This document shows, one piece after another, positions 1 to 7,882 of a stretch of DNA of 64,000 nt (position 1 is its first letter; each line of letters starts with the position of its first letter). The translations under genes were made by a program, and so were the position numbers. A model generated the notes under the pieces. That model was not told the DNA's origin. It was given only the letters and a program-made list of their open reading frames with translations, and searched no databases. Origin of the DNA: Frankia alni ACN14a (GTDB lineage Bacteria > Actinomycetota > Actinomycetes > Frankiales > Frankiaceae); assembly GCF_000058485.1 (NCBI RefSeq), contig NC_008278.1, positions 1,916,962 through 1,980,961 of the forward strand, given 5' to 3'.

Positions 1-1
1 C

Positions 2-646
2 CTGGACCGCGAGCGGGTCTCGCTGTCGCTGAAGGCGACGCAGGAAGACCCGTGGCGTCAGTTCGCCCGTACGCACGCGATCGGCCAGGTCGTGCCCGGC
101 CGGGTCACGAAGCTGGTGCCGTTCGGTGCGTTCGTCCGCGTGGACGAGGGCATTGAGGGTCTGGTCCACATCTCCGAGCTCGCCGAGCGGCACGTGGAGA
201 TTCCGGAGCAGGTCGTCAACGTCGGTGACGAGATCCTCGTCAAGGTGATCGACATCGACCTCGACCGGCGCCGGATCAGCCTGTCGCTCAAGCAGGCGAA
301 CGAGGCGTCGGGGCTGGCCGTCGACGGCGAGGCGTTCGACCCGAGCCAGTACGGCATGGAAGCCAAGTACGACGAGCAGGGCAACTACGTCTACCCCGAG
401 GGCTTCGACCCGGAGACCGGGGAGTGGCTGGAAGGCTACGAGGAGCAGCAGGCGGAGTGGGAGCGGCAGTACGCCGAGGCCCAGGCCCGCTTCGAGGCGC
501 ACCAGGTCCAGATCCGGGCCGCGCAGGAGGCGGACGCTGCGGCGGCCGCACCCTCCTCCTACACCTCCTCCCAGTCCGACCAGCCCGCGTCGGCTATCGA
601 CGAGGAAGCGCTGCGTCGCCTGCGGGAGCAGTTCGGCCGGGAGTAG
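2..646 (+). CDS. rpsA: 30S ribosomal protein S1, C-terminal part (5' end outside window)
   Basis: The frame is open from base 2 and the gene begins before the window. The product binds mRNA on the small ribosomal subunit. The end of one S1/OB-fold repeat lies in the first 50 bases and a complete S1 repeat follows at about bases 80-300, with the usual G-x-V and DLDRRRISLSLKQ-like strand ending. After it comes a roughly 115-residue acidic, Gln/Glu/Ala-rich tail, typical of actinobacterial S1, which replaces further OB folds. The stop is at 644-646 and a strong hairpin follows. The assignment rests on the S1 repeats and tail. An unrelated multi-S1 RNA-binding protein is possible but unlikely. 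Confidence 0.9.
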   Translation: MDRERVSLSLKATQEDPWRQFARTHAIGQVVPGRVTKLVPFGAFVRVDEGIEGLVHISELAERHVEIPEQVVNVGDEILVKVIDIDLDRRRISLSLKQANEASGLAVDGEAFDPSQYGMEAKYDEQGNYVYPEGFDPETGEWLEGYEEQQAEWERQYAEAQARFEAHQVQIRAAQEADAAAAAPSSYTSSQSDQPASAIDEEALRRLREQFGRE

Positions 647-666
647 ACGACCCAGCCGCGTACGTG

Positions 667-705
667 ACAGCGGGGCCCGAGGGAATCTTCCTCGGGCCCC
701 GCTGT
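667..705. terminator. Perfect 16-bp hairpin, bidirectional terminator
   Basis: Bases 667-682 and 690-705 are perfectly complementary over 16 bp with a 7-base loop. The hairpin sits between the convergent rpsA and Trm112-like genes, 20 bases past the rpsA stop, so it can end both transcripts. There is no long U tract, which is common in high-GC actinobacteria. Confidence 0.8.
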
Positions 706-733
706 CGTGTTCTGTCCGCAGGAGAAGGGGCGG

Positions 734-916
734 TCAGCGCTGGGCGCGGGCCACCGCGGGGTCGACGTGGTCCGGCCGCAGCAGGATCGGGACCTCGTCG
801 CGGATCTCGTACCGGTGGCCGAGCCGCGGGTTGACCAGCCAGCCGTCGACCAGCTCCAGCGGCCCCTTGTCGACCGGGCAGGCAAGGATCTTCAGCAGGT
901 CGGGTTCGATGCTCAT
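734..916 (-). CDS. Trm112-like zinc-ribbon family protein (UPF0434)
   Basis: This 60-residue protein has the family opening with LLKILACPVDKGPL and a later YxIRDEVPILL segment. Bacterial Trm112-like proteins are small folded proteins; eukaryotic Trm112 activates several methyltransferases, but the bacterial partner is generally unknown. Only the first CP pair of the usual zinc ligands is present, as in many bacterial members. The gene converges on rpsA, and a hairpin separates them. The start at 916 gives the canonical N terminus. Confidence 0.85.
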   Translation of the reverse strand: MSIEPDLLKILACPVDKGPLELVDGWLVNPRLGHRYEIRDEVPILLRPDHVDPAVARAQR

Positions 917-1138
917 GTGGGGCGTTCCTGTTCGTTCGTGGCCGTCGGTCGCTGCCGTCGGTCGCTGCCGTCGGACCCCCTGAGCATCCCAGACGGCCGC
1001 TCCCGCCGAAACGGCGCACGATTATGCACCCGGCATGGTGACATAATGCCATCGGGCGGAGTAGCGTCAGGATTGTTCAGCGGCCGAACCATCGGCCGTG
1101 AGGATCGCCGATCACCCGTCACGAGAGTCAGGTTCACC

Positions 1139-1675
1139 ATGACTGTCCACGATTTCACCGTCGACACCCCCGACGGCAGCAGCCGCTCGCTGGGCGACTA
1201 CGCCGGCCAGACGCTTCTGATCGTCAATGTTGCCAGCAAGTGCGGCCTGACGCCGCAGTACGAGGGGCTCGAGTCGATCTACCAGGAGCTGCACGGCCGC
1301 GGCCTGGAGATCCTCGGCTTCCCGTGCAACCAGTTCGGTGGCCAGGAGCCGGGCACCGACGAGGAGATCCAGAACTTCTGCTCGACCAACTACAACGTCA
1401 CCTTCCCGGTGCTGAGCAAGGTCGAGGTGAACGGCGACGGCGCCGCGCCGCTGTTCAAGTACCTGCGCGCCGAGGCGCCCGGGGACTTCGGGCCCGAGTC
1501 CGGCTTCCTCTACGAGCACGTCTCGAAGACCCGGCCCGAGGCGATCGGCACCGACGAGGTCAAGTGGAACTTCACCAAGTTCCTCGTCGACGGCGAGGGT
1601 AACGTCGTGCGCCGCTACGAGCCGACGGTCACCCCCGAGGAGATCCGCAAGGACCTCGACGCCGTGCTGGCGTAG
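1139..1675 (+). CDS. Glutathione peroxidase family protein (thiol peroxidase)
   Basis: The 178-residue product has the three family signatures in order: NVASKCGLT with a peroxidatic Cys in place of selenocysteine, FPCNQFGGQEPG with the catalytic Gln, and KWNFTKFLVD with the Trp/Asn pair. Cys-type members reduce hydroperoxides and in bacteria usually take electrons from thioredoxin rather than glutathione; that part is family knowledge. The protein is cytoplasmic with no signal peptide. The ATG at 1139 begins the family-typical N terminus; the open frame extends upstream but without homologous sequence. A hairpin follows the gene. Confidence 0.92.
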   Translation: MTVHDFTVDTPDGSSRSLGDYAGQTLLIVNVASKCGLTPQYEGLESIYQELHGRGLEILGFPCNQFGGQEPGTDEEIQNFCSTNYNVTFPVLSKVEVNGDGAAPLFKYLRAEAPGDFGPESGFLYEHVSKTRPEAIGTDEVKWNFTKFLVDGEGNVVRRYEPTVTPEEIRKDLDAVLA

Positions 1676-1688
1676 CGTCTCGGGGGCC

Positions 1689-1719
1689 CCGCTCACCGGC
1701 GTGTCCGGCCGGTGAGCGG
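1689..1719 (+). terminator. Hairpin after glutathione peroxidase gene
   Basis: Bases 1689-1700 pair with 1708-1719 over 12 bp around a 7-base loop, starting 14 bases after the stop codon. It lies between the convergent peroxidase gene and the 1784-2029 gene. No U tract follows. Confidence 0.7.
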
Positions 1720-1783
1720 TCGTCCGGGGCGCCTCTGCGCGTGCCACGCTTTCGCCCGGGGAGGCCCGGCGGGCCGGTGCCGG

Positions 1784-2029
1784 TCAGGTGCGATCGAGCT
1801 GGGCCGCGAGGTACACGATGTCCTCGGTGTTGCCGCTGGCGAGGATCGCGTGCACCTCGCGGTAGGCCGCGCGGAACTCGGCGAGGACCGCGCTGACGCC
1901 CGCCGCGTCGACCGGTTCGCCGATCTCGACGGCGGCGTTGGCCAGCCGGCGGATGCCCCGGCTGGCCCGCTGCGCGGTGAGCAGGTGGAATGCGATCTCG
2001 TCCAGGCGGGCGGGGTCGGTGTCACTCAT
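1784..2029 (-). CDS. Small helical hypothetical protein
   Basis: The 81-residue protein is predicted by eye to be almost entirely alpha-helical, with heptad-like Leu/Ala spacing and no signal peptide or cysteines. I do not recognise the family. It is the last gene of a minus-strand set after the DUF5994 and transglutaminase genes (48-bp gap), so it is probably co-transcribed with them. Its start ATG at 2029 is the only good one. Confidence 0.6.
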   Translation of the reverse strand: MSDTDPARLDEIAFHLLTAQRASRGIRRLANAAVEIGEPVDAAGVSAVLAEFRAAYREVHAILASGNTEDIVYLAAQLDRT

Positions 2030-2077
2030 GGCGGCCTTCCATTCCTTCGAGTTCGTGCGCAGGTCGGGCCGCGGGGA

Positions 2078-3019
2078 TCAGGCGAGGACGGCCTCGGCCC
2101 GGTGGTCGTCGGCCGGCAGGAGTCCGGTCACCGTGGCGGTGACCTCGACCGACAGCAGAGTGGCGATGCCGCCCAGGACCGCGGCGAACGCGGTGTCGGC
2201 GGCGTCCCGGCCGGTGGCGATCCGAACCAGGCCGTCGCGCGGAACCCGCCGGGTCGGGTCGTGGACGTGCCAGGCGCCGTCGGTCCAGGCCTCGAAGACG
2301 GCGTGAAAGTCCATCGGGGTCAGCCCGGGCGCGTAGACCGCGGTGAACCTGGCCGGTATCCCCAGCGCCCGGCACAGGGTGACGCCCAGGTGCGCGAAGT
2401 CGCGGCACACCCCCTGCCCGGTCAGCAGGGTGTCCTCGGCGGTGTCGTGGACCGTGCTGGCGCCGGCGACATAGCCGATCCGGTGGTGGATCCAGTCCAC
2501 GACGGCGTCGACCCGGCGCCGGCCCTGGGGCAGGGCGGCGAACTCGGCCACGGCGAGTCCGACGACATGGTCCGACGGGCAGTAGCGGCTCGGGCGCAGG
2601 TAGGTCAGCCGTTGCAGGTCGAGCGGTTCCTCGCCCGTTGCCGTTGCCGTTGCCGTTGCCGTAGCCGTAGCCGTTCCCGGGCGCGGGGCGAGGTGTGGGC
2701 GGTCGAGGTGCGCCCGATAGGACGCGGTGAACAGGCCGGGGGCTGCCCGCAGGAGGTGAATCCGCCCGCCGTGGGGCGCGGCCAGCTCGACCTGCGGGGC
2801 GAGGGGGGCGCCGTCGACCGCCAGGTCCAGGCGTTCCTCGTGCATGCGGCCGCCGCGCGCGGCGGGGGCGATCTGCAACGCGATGTCGGCGGGCTCCTGG
2901 ACGTCGAAGGCCAGGTCACAGGTCACCACCCGGCCCGTGCCGGTGAGCCGGCCCGGATCGTCAGCGCCGGCCGGCCAGGATGTCTCCCGGCCGCTCGACG
3001 CGGTGGTGTCGCCCGCCAT
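2078..3019 (-). CDS. Transglutaminase-like cysteine peptidase family protein
   Basis: The 313-residue product has a bacterial transglutaminase-like N-terminal beta domain followed by the transglutaminase core. The Cys-His-Asp triad is visible in GVCRDFAH, DFHAVFEAW and HDPTRR. Such proteins act as peptidases or amidases; the substrate is unknown. Between the two parts is a Thr-Ala dipeptide repeat encoded by a short GCCGTT tandem tract near 2636-2670. ATG 3019 follows the DUF5994 stop by 8 bases, which indicates an operon. The frame runs further upstream but overlaps the upstream gene, so I took the downstream ATG. Confidence 0.85.
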   Translation of the reverse strand: MAGDTTASSGRETSWPAGADDPGRLTGTGRVVTCDLAFDVQEPADIALQIAPAARGGRMHEERLDLAVDGAPLAPQVELAAPHGGRIHLLRAAPGLFTASYRAHLDRPHLAPRPGTATATATATATATGEEPLDLQRLTYLRPSRYCPSDHVVGLAVAEFAALPQGRRRVDAVVDWIHHRIGYVAGASTVHDTAEDTLLTGQGVCRDFAHLGVTLCRALGIPARFTAVYAPGLTPMDFHAVFEAWTDGAWHVHDPTRRVPRDGLVRIATGRDAADTAFAAVLGGIATLLSVEVTATVTGLLPADDHRAEAVLA

Positions 3020-3027
3020 GCGCGTGG

Positions 3028-3741
3028 TCAGGGCGACGCCACGAGCGCCACGGCCGACGACTCCGGCGCCGCGACACCGGTCGGTGCGTCGCGGGTCGGT
3101 GCGTCGTCGGTCGGTGCGTCCTCGTCCGCCTGAGCCTCGGCGTGGGTCGGTCCGTCGTTCTTCGCCGGCGCCTCGGCGCCGGCCTGCCGCAGGATCTCGC
3201 CGGGCGAGCCGGTCAACGCGCCGGCAGCGGCCGCCCGCAGCAGCACCCGGGCCGGCCCGGCCGCAGCCTCGGGCGGGATCACCAGCAGGCGCAGCCTGGG
3301 CAGGCCACCGTCGCTGCCTGCGGTGACCACCCGCCGATCGAGGGTTCGGAACCAGTCCACCCGGGCCCGGGGCAGCCCCGACCCTCCGGCCAGGCTCGGA
3401 ATCGCCGTCCAGGCGTCGCCGTTCACGCAGACCCGGCGGACGCTTTCGTCGGCGCCCGCCAGCGCGGTGAGAAGGCCGGGCAGCTCGTCGGTGAGGCGCA
3501 TCGTCCGCGGCCACCAGCCGCCGTCGAAGGAGCCCTCGCCGCGGTCCGGGGACAACGTCAGGCGGGGCGCGGCCCCGGCCACCCCACCCCCGGCGTCCGC
3601 GCCGCCCGGCTCGGCGGGCGATGCGGTGGCCGGAGGTGCCGCGGGACGCGGGACCGAGGACTGGGACGGAGCGCCACCGTCGTCATCGAACCGGGCGATG
3701 TCGACGCGGTCGGCGGGAGGGATGTGCTGGCTCGTCGTCAT
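3028..3741 (-). CDS. DUF5994 family protein
   Basis: The 237-residue protein has an N-terminal Pro/Ala/Gly-rich stretch, then a conserved block with LTLSPDRGEGSFDGGWWPR and a later WFRTLDRRVV segment, the pattern of actinobacterial DUF5994 proteins. Function is unknown. The C-terminal 60 residues are low-complexity and include a repeated DAPT unit encoded by a GGTGCGTC tandem tract near 3085-3125. It is the promoter-proximal gene of a three-gene minus-strand operon. The ATG at 3741 was chosen because the conserved block begins soon after it. Confidence 0.75.
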   Translation of the reverse strand: MTTSQHIPPADRVDIARFDDDGGAPSQSSVPRPAAPPATASPAEPGGADAGGGVAGAAPRLTLSPDRGEGSFDGGWWPRTMRLTDELPGLLTALAGADESVRRVCVNGDAWTAIPSLAGGSGLPRARVDWFRTLDRRVVTAGSDGGLPRLRLLVIPPEAAAGPARVLLRAAAAGALTGSPGEILRQAGAEAPAKNDGPTHAEAQADEDAPTDDAPTRDAPTGVAAPESSAVALVASP

Positions 3742-3882
3742 GACGGCCGCCTTACTCCGATGACGATGACCATCGGATGGCTGCGACCGGTGGCTGGGTC
3801 GGCCTGCTGGTCGACGCTCGCGATAGACCCGGTCAACAGCCATTCTACGCCCGGCGACCACACCGGCCCGGCACAACCGAGG

Positions 3883-4893
3883 TCATCGAGCCGTCTGCTC
3901 CTCGCCGCGGACGCCGGCCCGACCGCTGTCAGGGCCGGCTCCGGCGGTCTCGGCCAGCGCGACGTCGAGGCGGCCCGGGGACAGCGCGAACGTCTTCTCG
4001 GTGCTGGTCGAGTCCAGTACGCAGGGCCGCTCGTACAGGTAGAGCATCTCCACCACCTCGGCGGTCACCGGGTCGGCGGCGCCGGCCGCGGCGAGTTCCG
4101 CCGCGGTCAGCCGGACCAGCTCCGGCTCCAGAGCCTGGGCGGCGCCGGGGGCGCCGGCGGCGCCGGGGGAGGCGGCGGTGTCGGGGAACCTGGCGGCCAC
4201 GAGCCGCCGGGACAGCTCACGCACCGACAGCGGCACGCTCGGCGCGTGCCAGGTCCGTCCCCAGGCGCGGTCATCCTGGCTGATCGCGACGAGGGCGCGG
4301 GCGACGTCGCCGACGTAGGCCCAGCTGTGGGCGGCGTCGAGGTCCCCGGGGAAGGCGGCGGGCGCACCGGCGAGGATCTTCGGGGTGACCAGCTGGTTGT
4401 AGAGCGAGTAGGCGCCGGCGCCGAGGAAGTCCGCCGCGCGCACCTCGCTCGCCCGGATCCGGCCGGCGCGGTGGGCGGCCAGGGCGTCGTGCCACATCGC
4501 GGCCCGCACCCGCCCCTTGACCGTGATCGGTGCCAGTGGCTGGTCCTCGGTGATCGGCCCGTCGACCGGGCCGTAGCCGTAGGTGTTGCCGAGCATGACG
4601 TAGGCGGCGCCGGTGCGCTCGGCGGCCGCCAGCAGCGCGGCGGCCAGCGGCGGGAACAGCGCCGGCCACCGGTCGTAGGCGGGCGCGGCGCAGCCGAACA
4701 GGGTTCGTGCGCCGGTGGTCAGCTCGGTCAGCCGGTCGGCGTCGGTGGCGTCGGCCGCCACCAGGTCGATCCCCGGACGGTGGGGGCCGCGGCCCCCACG
4801 GCTCACCAGCCTGACCTGATCCCCCGCGTCGGCGAGCAGGTGGGCGGTGGCGACGCCGGTCGCGCCGGCCCCGACGATCACGTGCAGGGTCAT
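3883..4893 (-). CDS. NAD-dependent epimerase/dehydratase-like SDR protein
   Basis: The 336-residue protein begins with a Rossmann GAGATGVATAHLL loop (GxGxxG) and shows an extended-SDR layout with YGYGPVDG in place of the usual SxxS/YxxxK region. It lacks a clear YxxxK catalytic pair, so it may be an atypical SDR that binds NAD(P) without classical epimerase chemistry. A GAGGAG ribosome-binding site lies about 9 bases before ATG 4893. The gene is divergent from a GlxA/AraC regulator across 115 bp, so that regulator probably controls it. The substrate cannot be read from sequence. Confidence 0.8.
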   Translation of the reverse strand: MTLHVIVGAGATGVATAHLLADAGDQVRLVSRGGRGPHRPGIDLVAADATDADRLTELTTGARTLFGCAAPAYDRWPALFPPLAAALLAAAERTGAAYVMLGNTYGYGPVDGPITEDQPLAPITVKGRVRAAMWHDALAAHRAGRIRASEVRAADFLGAGAYSLYNQLVTPKILAGAPAAFPGDLDAAHSWAYVGDVARALVAISQDDRAWGRTWHAPSVPLSVRELSRRLVAARFPDTAASPGAAGAPGAAQALEPELVRLTAAELAAAGAADPVTAEVVEMLYLYERPCVLDSTSTEKTFALSPGRLDVALAETAGAGPDSGRAGVRGEEQTAR

Positions 4894-5008
4894 CGCTGGC
4901 TCCTCGTGGTTGGGCGCCCGGTGTGGACCGGGCTCGTCGGGATCACCCTCGTCGGGCCCGCGCCTGCGCGGCAGCCCTTCGGGCGCCAGATGTCCGGAGG
5001 TTCCCGCC

Positions 5009-6109
5009 ATGATCGGATCGGGCCGCGCTGCCGCAGCGATGATGGGAGGCATGCCCGCGGCGATCACCACCCCCGGCACCCCCGGCCCGCCTGGCCCGTC
5101 CGGCCCGTCCGGCCCGTCCGGCCCGTCCGGCCCGTCCGGCTCGCCGCACCGGGTCGCGGTGATCGCCGTGCCGCCGGTGACGATGTTCGACCTGTCCATC
5201 CCCCAGCTCGTCCTCGGCGCCACGTTCGTCGAGGACCGGCCCGGCTACGAGGTGGCCGTCTGCGCGGCCGACCCCGGGCCGGTCGCCGTCGAGGGGGACG
5301 GCGGGGGGATGGGCCTCACCGTCAGCCGGGGGCTCGACGCCGTCGCCTGCGCGGACACCGTCATCGTCACCGGCACGGGTGCCCGGGTCGACGCCGATCC
5401 GCGGGTGCTGGTGGCGCTGCGGGCGGCGGCGGCCGCCGGCCGCCGGATCGCCTCGATCTGCACCGGCGCGTTCGTCCTGGCCCAGGCCGGCCTGCTCGAC
5501 GGCCGGCAGGCGACCACGTACTGGGTGCAGGCCGGGGCGTTGAGCAGCCGCTTCCCCGCCGTCGACGTCCGCGCGGACGTGCTGTTCGTCGAGGACGGCC
5601 AGATCGTGACCTCGGCCGGGCTCGCCGCGGGCATCGACCTGTGCCTGCACCTGGTGCGCAGCGACTACGGCAGCGCGGTCGCGAACGCGGCGGCCCGCCT
5701 CGCGGTGGCGGCCCCCGCGCGCGCCGGCGACCAGAACCAACTCATCCCGACCCCGCTGCCCGGCCTGGACGGGACCGGCCTGGCCCGCACCCGGGACTGG
5801 GCGCTGGCGCGCCTCGACGAGCCGCTCACCCTCGCCGACCTCGCCGCGCACGCGCACGTCAGCGAGCGGACGCTCGGGCGGCGCTTCCGCGCCCAGACGG
5901 GCCTCAGCCCGCTGCAGTGGCTGCTGCACAAGCGCATCGAGCGGGCCCGCGAGCTGCTGGAGACCACCGACCTGCCGATGGACCACGTCGCCCGGCGAAG
6001 CGGGCTGGGCTCGGCGGACTCGTTGCGCCAGCACCTGCTGCGCCGCACCGGACTCACCCCGACCGCCTACCGGGCGGCCTTCGCCCGTCCCCGCGACGGC
6101 GTTGCCTGA
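5009..6109 (+). CDS. GlxA-like AraC regulator with DJ-1/PfpI domain
   Basis: The 366-residue product has an N-terminal DJ-1/PfpI-like sensor domain (about 50-220, with SICTGAFVLAQAGLLDG around the nucleophile-elbow position, here Cys) and a C-terminal AraC double helix-turn-helix (about 265-360). It is a transcription regulator likely acting on the divergent SDR gene. Residues about 20-45 contain a collagen-like Gly-Pro-Ser repeat encoded by 9-base repeats at about 5096-5145. I chose ATG 5009 because GGAGG at 4996-5000 is well spaced; ATGs at 5039, 5042 and 5051 are alternatives. Confidence 0.88.
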   Translation: MIGSGRAAAAMMGGMPAAITTPGTPGPPGPSGPSGPSGPSGPSGSPHRVAVIAVPPVTMFDLSIPQLVLGATFVEDRPGYEVAVCAADPGPVAVEGDGGGMGLTVSRGLDAVACADTVIVTGTGARVDADPRVLVALRAAAAAGRRIASICTGAFVLAQAGLLDGRQATTYWVQAGALSSRFPAVDVRADVLFVEDGQIVTSAGLAAGIDLCLHLVRSDYGSAVANAAARLAVAAPARAGDQNQLIPTPLPGLDGTGLARTRDWALARLDEPLTLADLAAHAHVSERTLGRRFRAQTGLSPLQWLLHKRIERARELLETTDLPMDHVARRSGLGSADSLRQHLLRRTGLTPTAYRAAFARPRDGVA

Positions 6110-6118
6110 CGGTCCCGC

Positions 6119-6212
6119 TCCGCCTCACCTCGCCGCTCACCTCGCCGCTCACCTCGCCGCTCACCTCGCGGTTCACCGTTCACTTCGCCGCACACCTGGT
6201 CGCTCACCTGGT
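6119..6212. repeat. 12-bp tandem repeat between convergent genes
   Basis: Four to six degenerate copies of a CTCACCTCGCCG-like 12-base unit fill the space between the convergent GlxA-type regulator and the DUF1772 gene, running into the last codons of the latter. No terminator hairpin was seen here. Confidence 0.7.
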
Positions 6213-6722
6213 CGGCACCGGGAGCATCGCGGCCGCGCGGTCGCCGACGCGCACCGCGGCGACGAGGACGACCGCGCCGGCGACCGAGAGCAGCGTCCGG
6301 ACGTGGTTCCAGGCCGTCCAGTCGCCCGCGTAGCGCAGCCAGGACCCGTCGGCGCCGGCGGCGGTCGGGTCCACCCGGGCGAGGGCGTCGTTGTGGGGCA
6401 CGTGGTAGGCGATCGTGAGCAGCACCCCGAACAGGTAGAGCGCAGCCCCGGCCAGGCGGTACCAGGCCCCCGGCTCGTCCGGATCACGCACCGACGCGAC
6501 GCCGAGCACGACGCACGCGGCGGCCGTGCCGAACATGACCAGCATGAGGGCGGCGGTCGGGGCCTGCCGGTTGACGCTCTGCATCGCGGCGAGGCCCTGG
6601 TCGGGCGGCAGCTGGCGCAGTGCGGTCATCACGAAGGCGGAGAAGGCGAAGAACACCCCGCCGACGACCGCCGCCCCGACGGCGGTGATCAACGTGAGCG
6701 TGGGCAGAACCCTGGAGGTCAT
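6204..6722 (-). CDS. DUF1772 (anthrone-oxygenase-like) integral membrane protein
   Basis: The 172-residue product has four hydrophobic segments (about 8-30, 55-75, 90-108, 145-165) with the DUF1772 pattern, including a polar HN motif before the last segment. Members include anthrone oxygenases, but many are uncharacterised membrane proteins. The gene is divergent from an AraC-type regulator across about 150 bp, a likely regulator-target pair. ATG 6722 directly precedes the first membrane segment. Confidence 0.8.
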   Translation of the reverse strand: MTSRVLPTLTLITAVGAAVVGGVFFAFSAFVMTALRQLPPDQGLAAMQSVNRQAPTAALMLVMFGTAAACVVLGVASVRDPDEPGAWYRLAGAALYLFGVLLTIAYHVPHNDALARVDPTAAGADGSWLRYAGDWTAWNHVRTLLSVAGAVVLVAAVRVGDRAAAMLPVPTR

Positions 6723-6873
6723 GTGCGCCGTCCTGTCTGGCCGGGCCGGAAGCTGTCGTGATCCAGTGAAACGCGCGTGATCGGGACGAGCCATGGCCCG
6801 GACGCTCGGCTGCATACGCGAGCGTCCATCGATCCGGTGCGGTGCGGGCCGGACCGCCGTTACGATCTCCCGC

Positions 6874-7803
6874 ATGGACGCGATCGCCGGGTTGCTCGAC
6901 GGCCCCCGGGCGCGCGGCGCCTTCCTGCTGCGCCTGACCATGAGCCCGCCCTGGTCGATGCGCATCCAGGACGAGGCGCCGCTGGCCATCGTCGCGATCG
7001 TGCGCGGGCATGCCTGGGTGGTCCCCGACGACCGGCCCGCGGTGCGCCTGGGCGCCGGGGACGTCATCGTCATCCGCGGGCCCGAGCCGTACCGGGTGGC
7101 CGACGACCCGGCGACCCCGACCCAGATCGTCATTCATCCCGGCCAGGTCTGCACCACCCCGTCGGGGGAGCGCCTGGACCTGGCCATGAAGCTCGGGTCA
7201 CGCGCCTGGGGTAACAGCCCCGACGGCGCGGCCGAGCTGGTGACCGGCGTCTACCAGTTGCGCACCGAGGTCAGCCGCCGGCTGCTCACCGCGCTGCCGG
7301 CGCTCGCCGTGGTCCGGGCCGGCGACTGGGACTCCCCGCTCGTGGACCTGCTCGCCCGCGAGATCGGCCGGGACGATCCCGGCCAGGAGATCGTGCTGGA
7401 CCGGTTGCTCGACCTGCTCGTCGTCGCGGTCGTGCGCACCTGGTTCGCCCGGGCCGAGGGGGCCGCCCCGGCGTGGTGGCGGGCGAACGACGACCCGGTC
7501 GTGGGCCCGGCGCTGCGCCTGGTGCACCACACGCCCCAGCACCCGTGGACGGTCGCGGAGCTGGCCGCCGCCTGCGGGGCCTCCCGGGCCGCCTTCGCCC
7601 GCCGGTTCACCGACCTCGTCGGCGAGCCCCCGATCGCCTACCTGACCGGCTGGCGCCTGGCGCTGGCCGCCGACCTGCTGCGCGAACCGGACGCCTCCGT
7701 CGGATCGGTGGCCCGCCGGGTCGGCTACGGCAGCCCCTTCGCGCTGAGCACCGCCTTCCGCCGCCACTTCGGCGTCAGCCCCCGCGAGCACCGCGCACGG
7801 TGA
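6874..7803 (+). CDS. AraC family regulator with N-terminal cupin
   Basis: The 309-residue protein has an AraC-type cupin sensor (about 1-180) and a C-terminal double helix-turn-helix (about 205-305) containing CGASRAAFARRFTDLVGEPP and VARRVGYGSPFALSTAFRR, the two recognition helices. It is a cytoplasmic transcription factor, probably controlling the divergent DUF1772 gene. ATG 6874 starts the family-typical N terminus; an upstream in-frame ATG at 6793 adds a non-homologous leader. Confidence 0.87.
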   Translation: MDAIAGLLDGPRARGAFLLRLTMSPPWSMRIQDEAPLAIVAIVRGHAWVVPDDRPAVRLGAGDVIVIRGPEPYRVADDPATPTQIVIHPGQVCTTPSGERLDLAMKLGSRAWGNSPDGAAELVTGVYQLRTEVSRRLLTALPALAVVRAGDWDSPLVDLLAREIGRDDPGQEIVLDRLLDLLVVAVVRTWFARAEGAAPAWWRANDDPVVGPALRLVHHTPQHPWTVAELAAACGASRAAFARRFTDLVGEPPIAYLTGWRLALAADLLREPDASVGSVARRVGYGSPFALSTAFRRHFGVSPREHRAR

Positions 7804-7882
7804 GCAGGCCGCCGGGGCGGGGGCTCGGTGCGAGACCGTTAGGGTTGCTGTCAAGGGTTCGACATCGGGATGTGGTGGGACT

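Noticed and set aside
2980-6333. Very long plus-strand open frame (over 1,100 codons)
   Set aside because: It is antisense to the DUF5994 and epimerase genes and out of frame with the GlxA-type regulator; composition is Arg/Gly/Pro-rich with no domain, a GC-content artefact.
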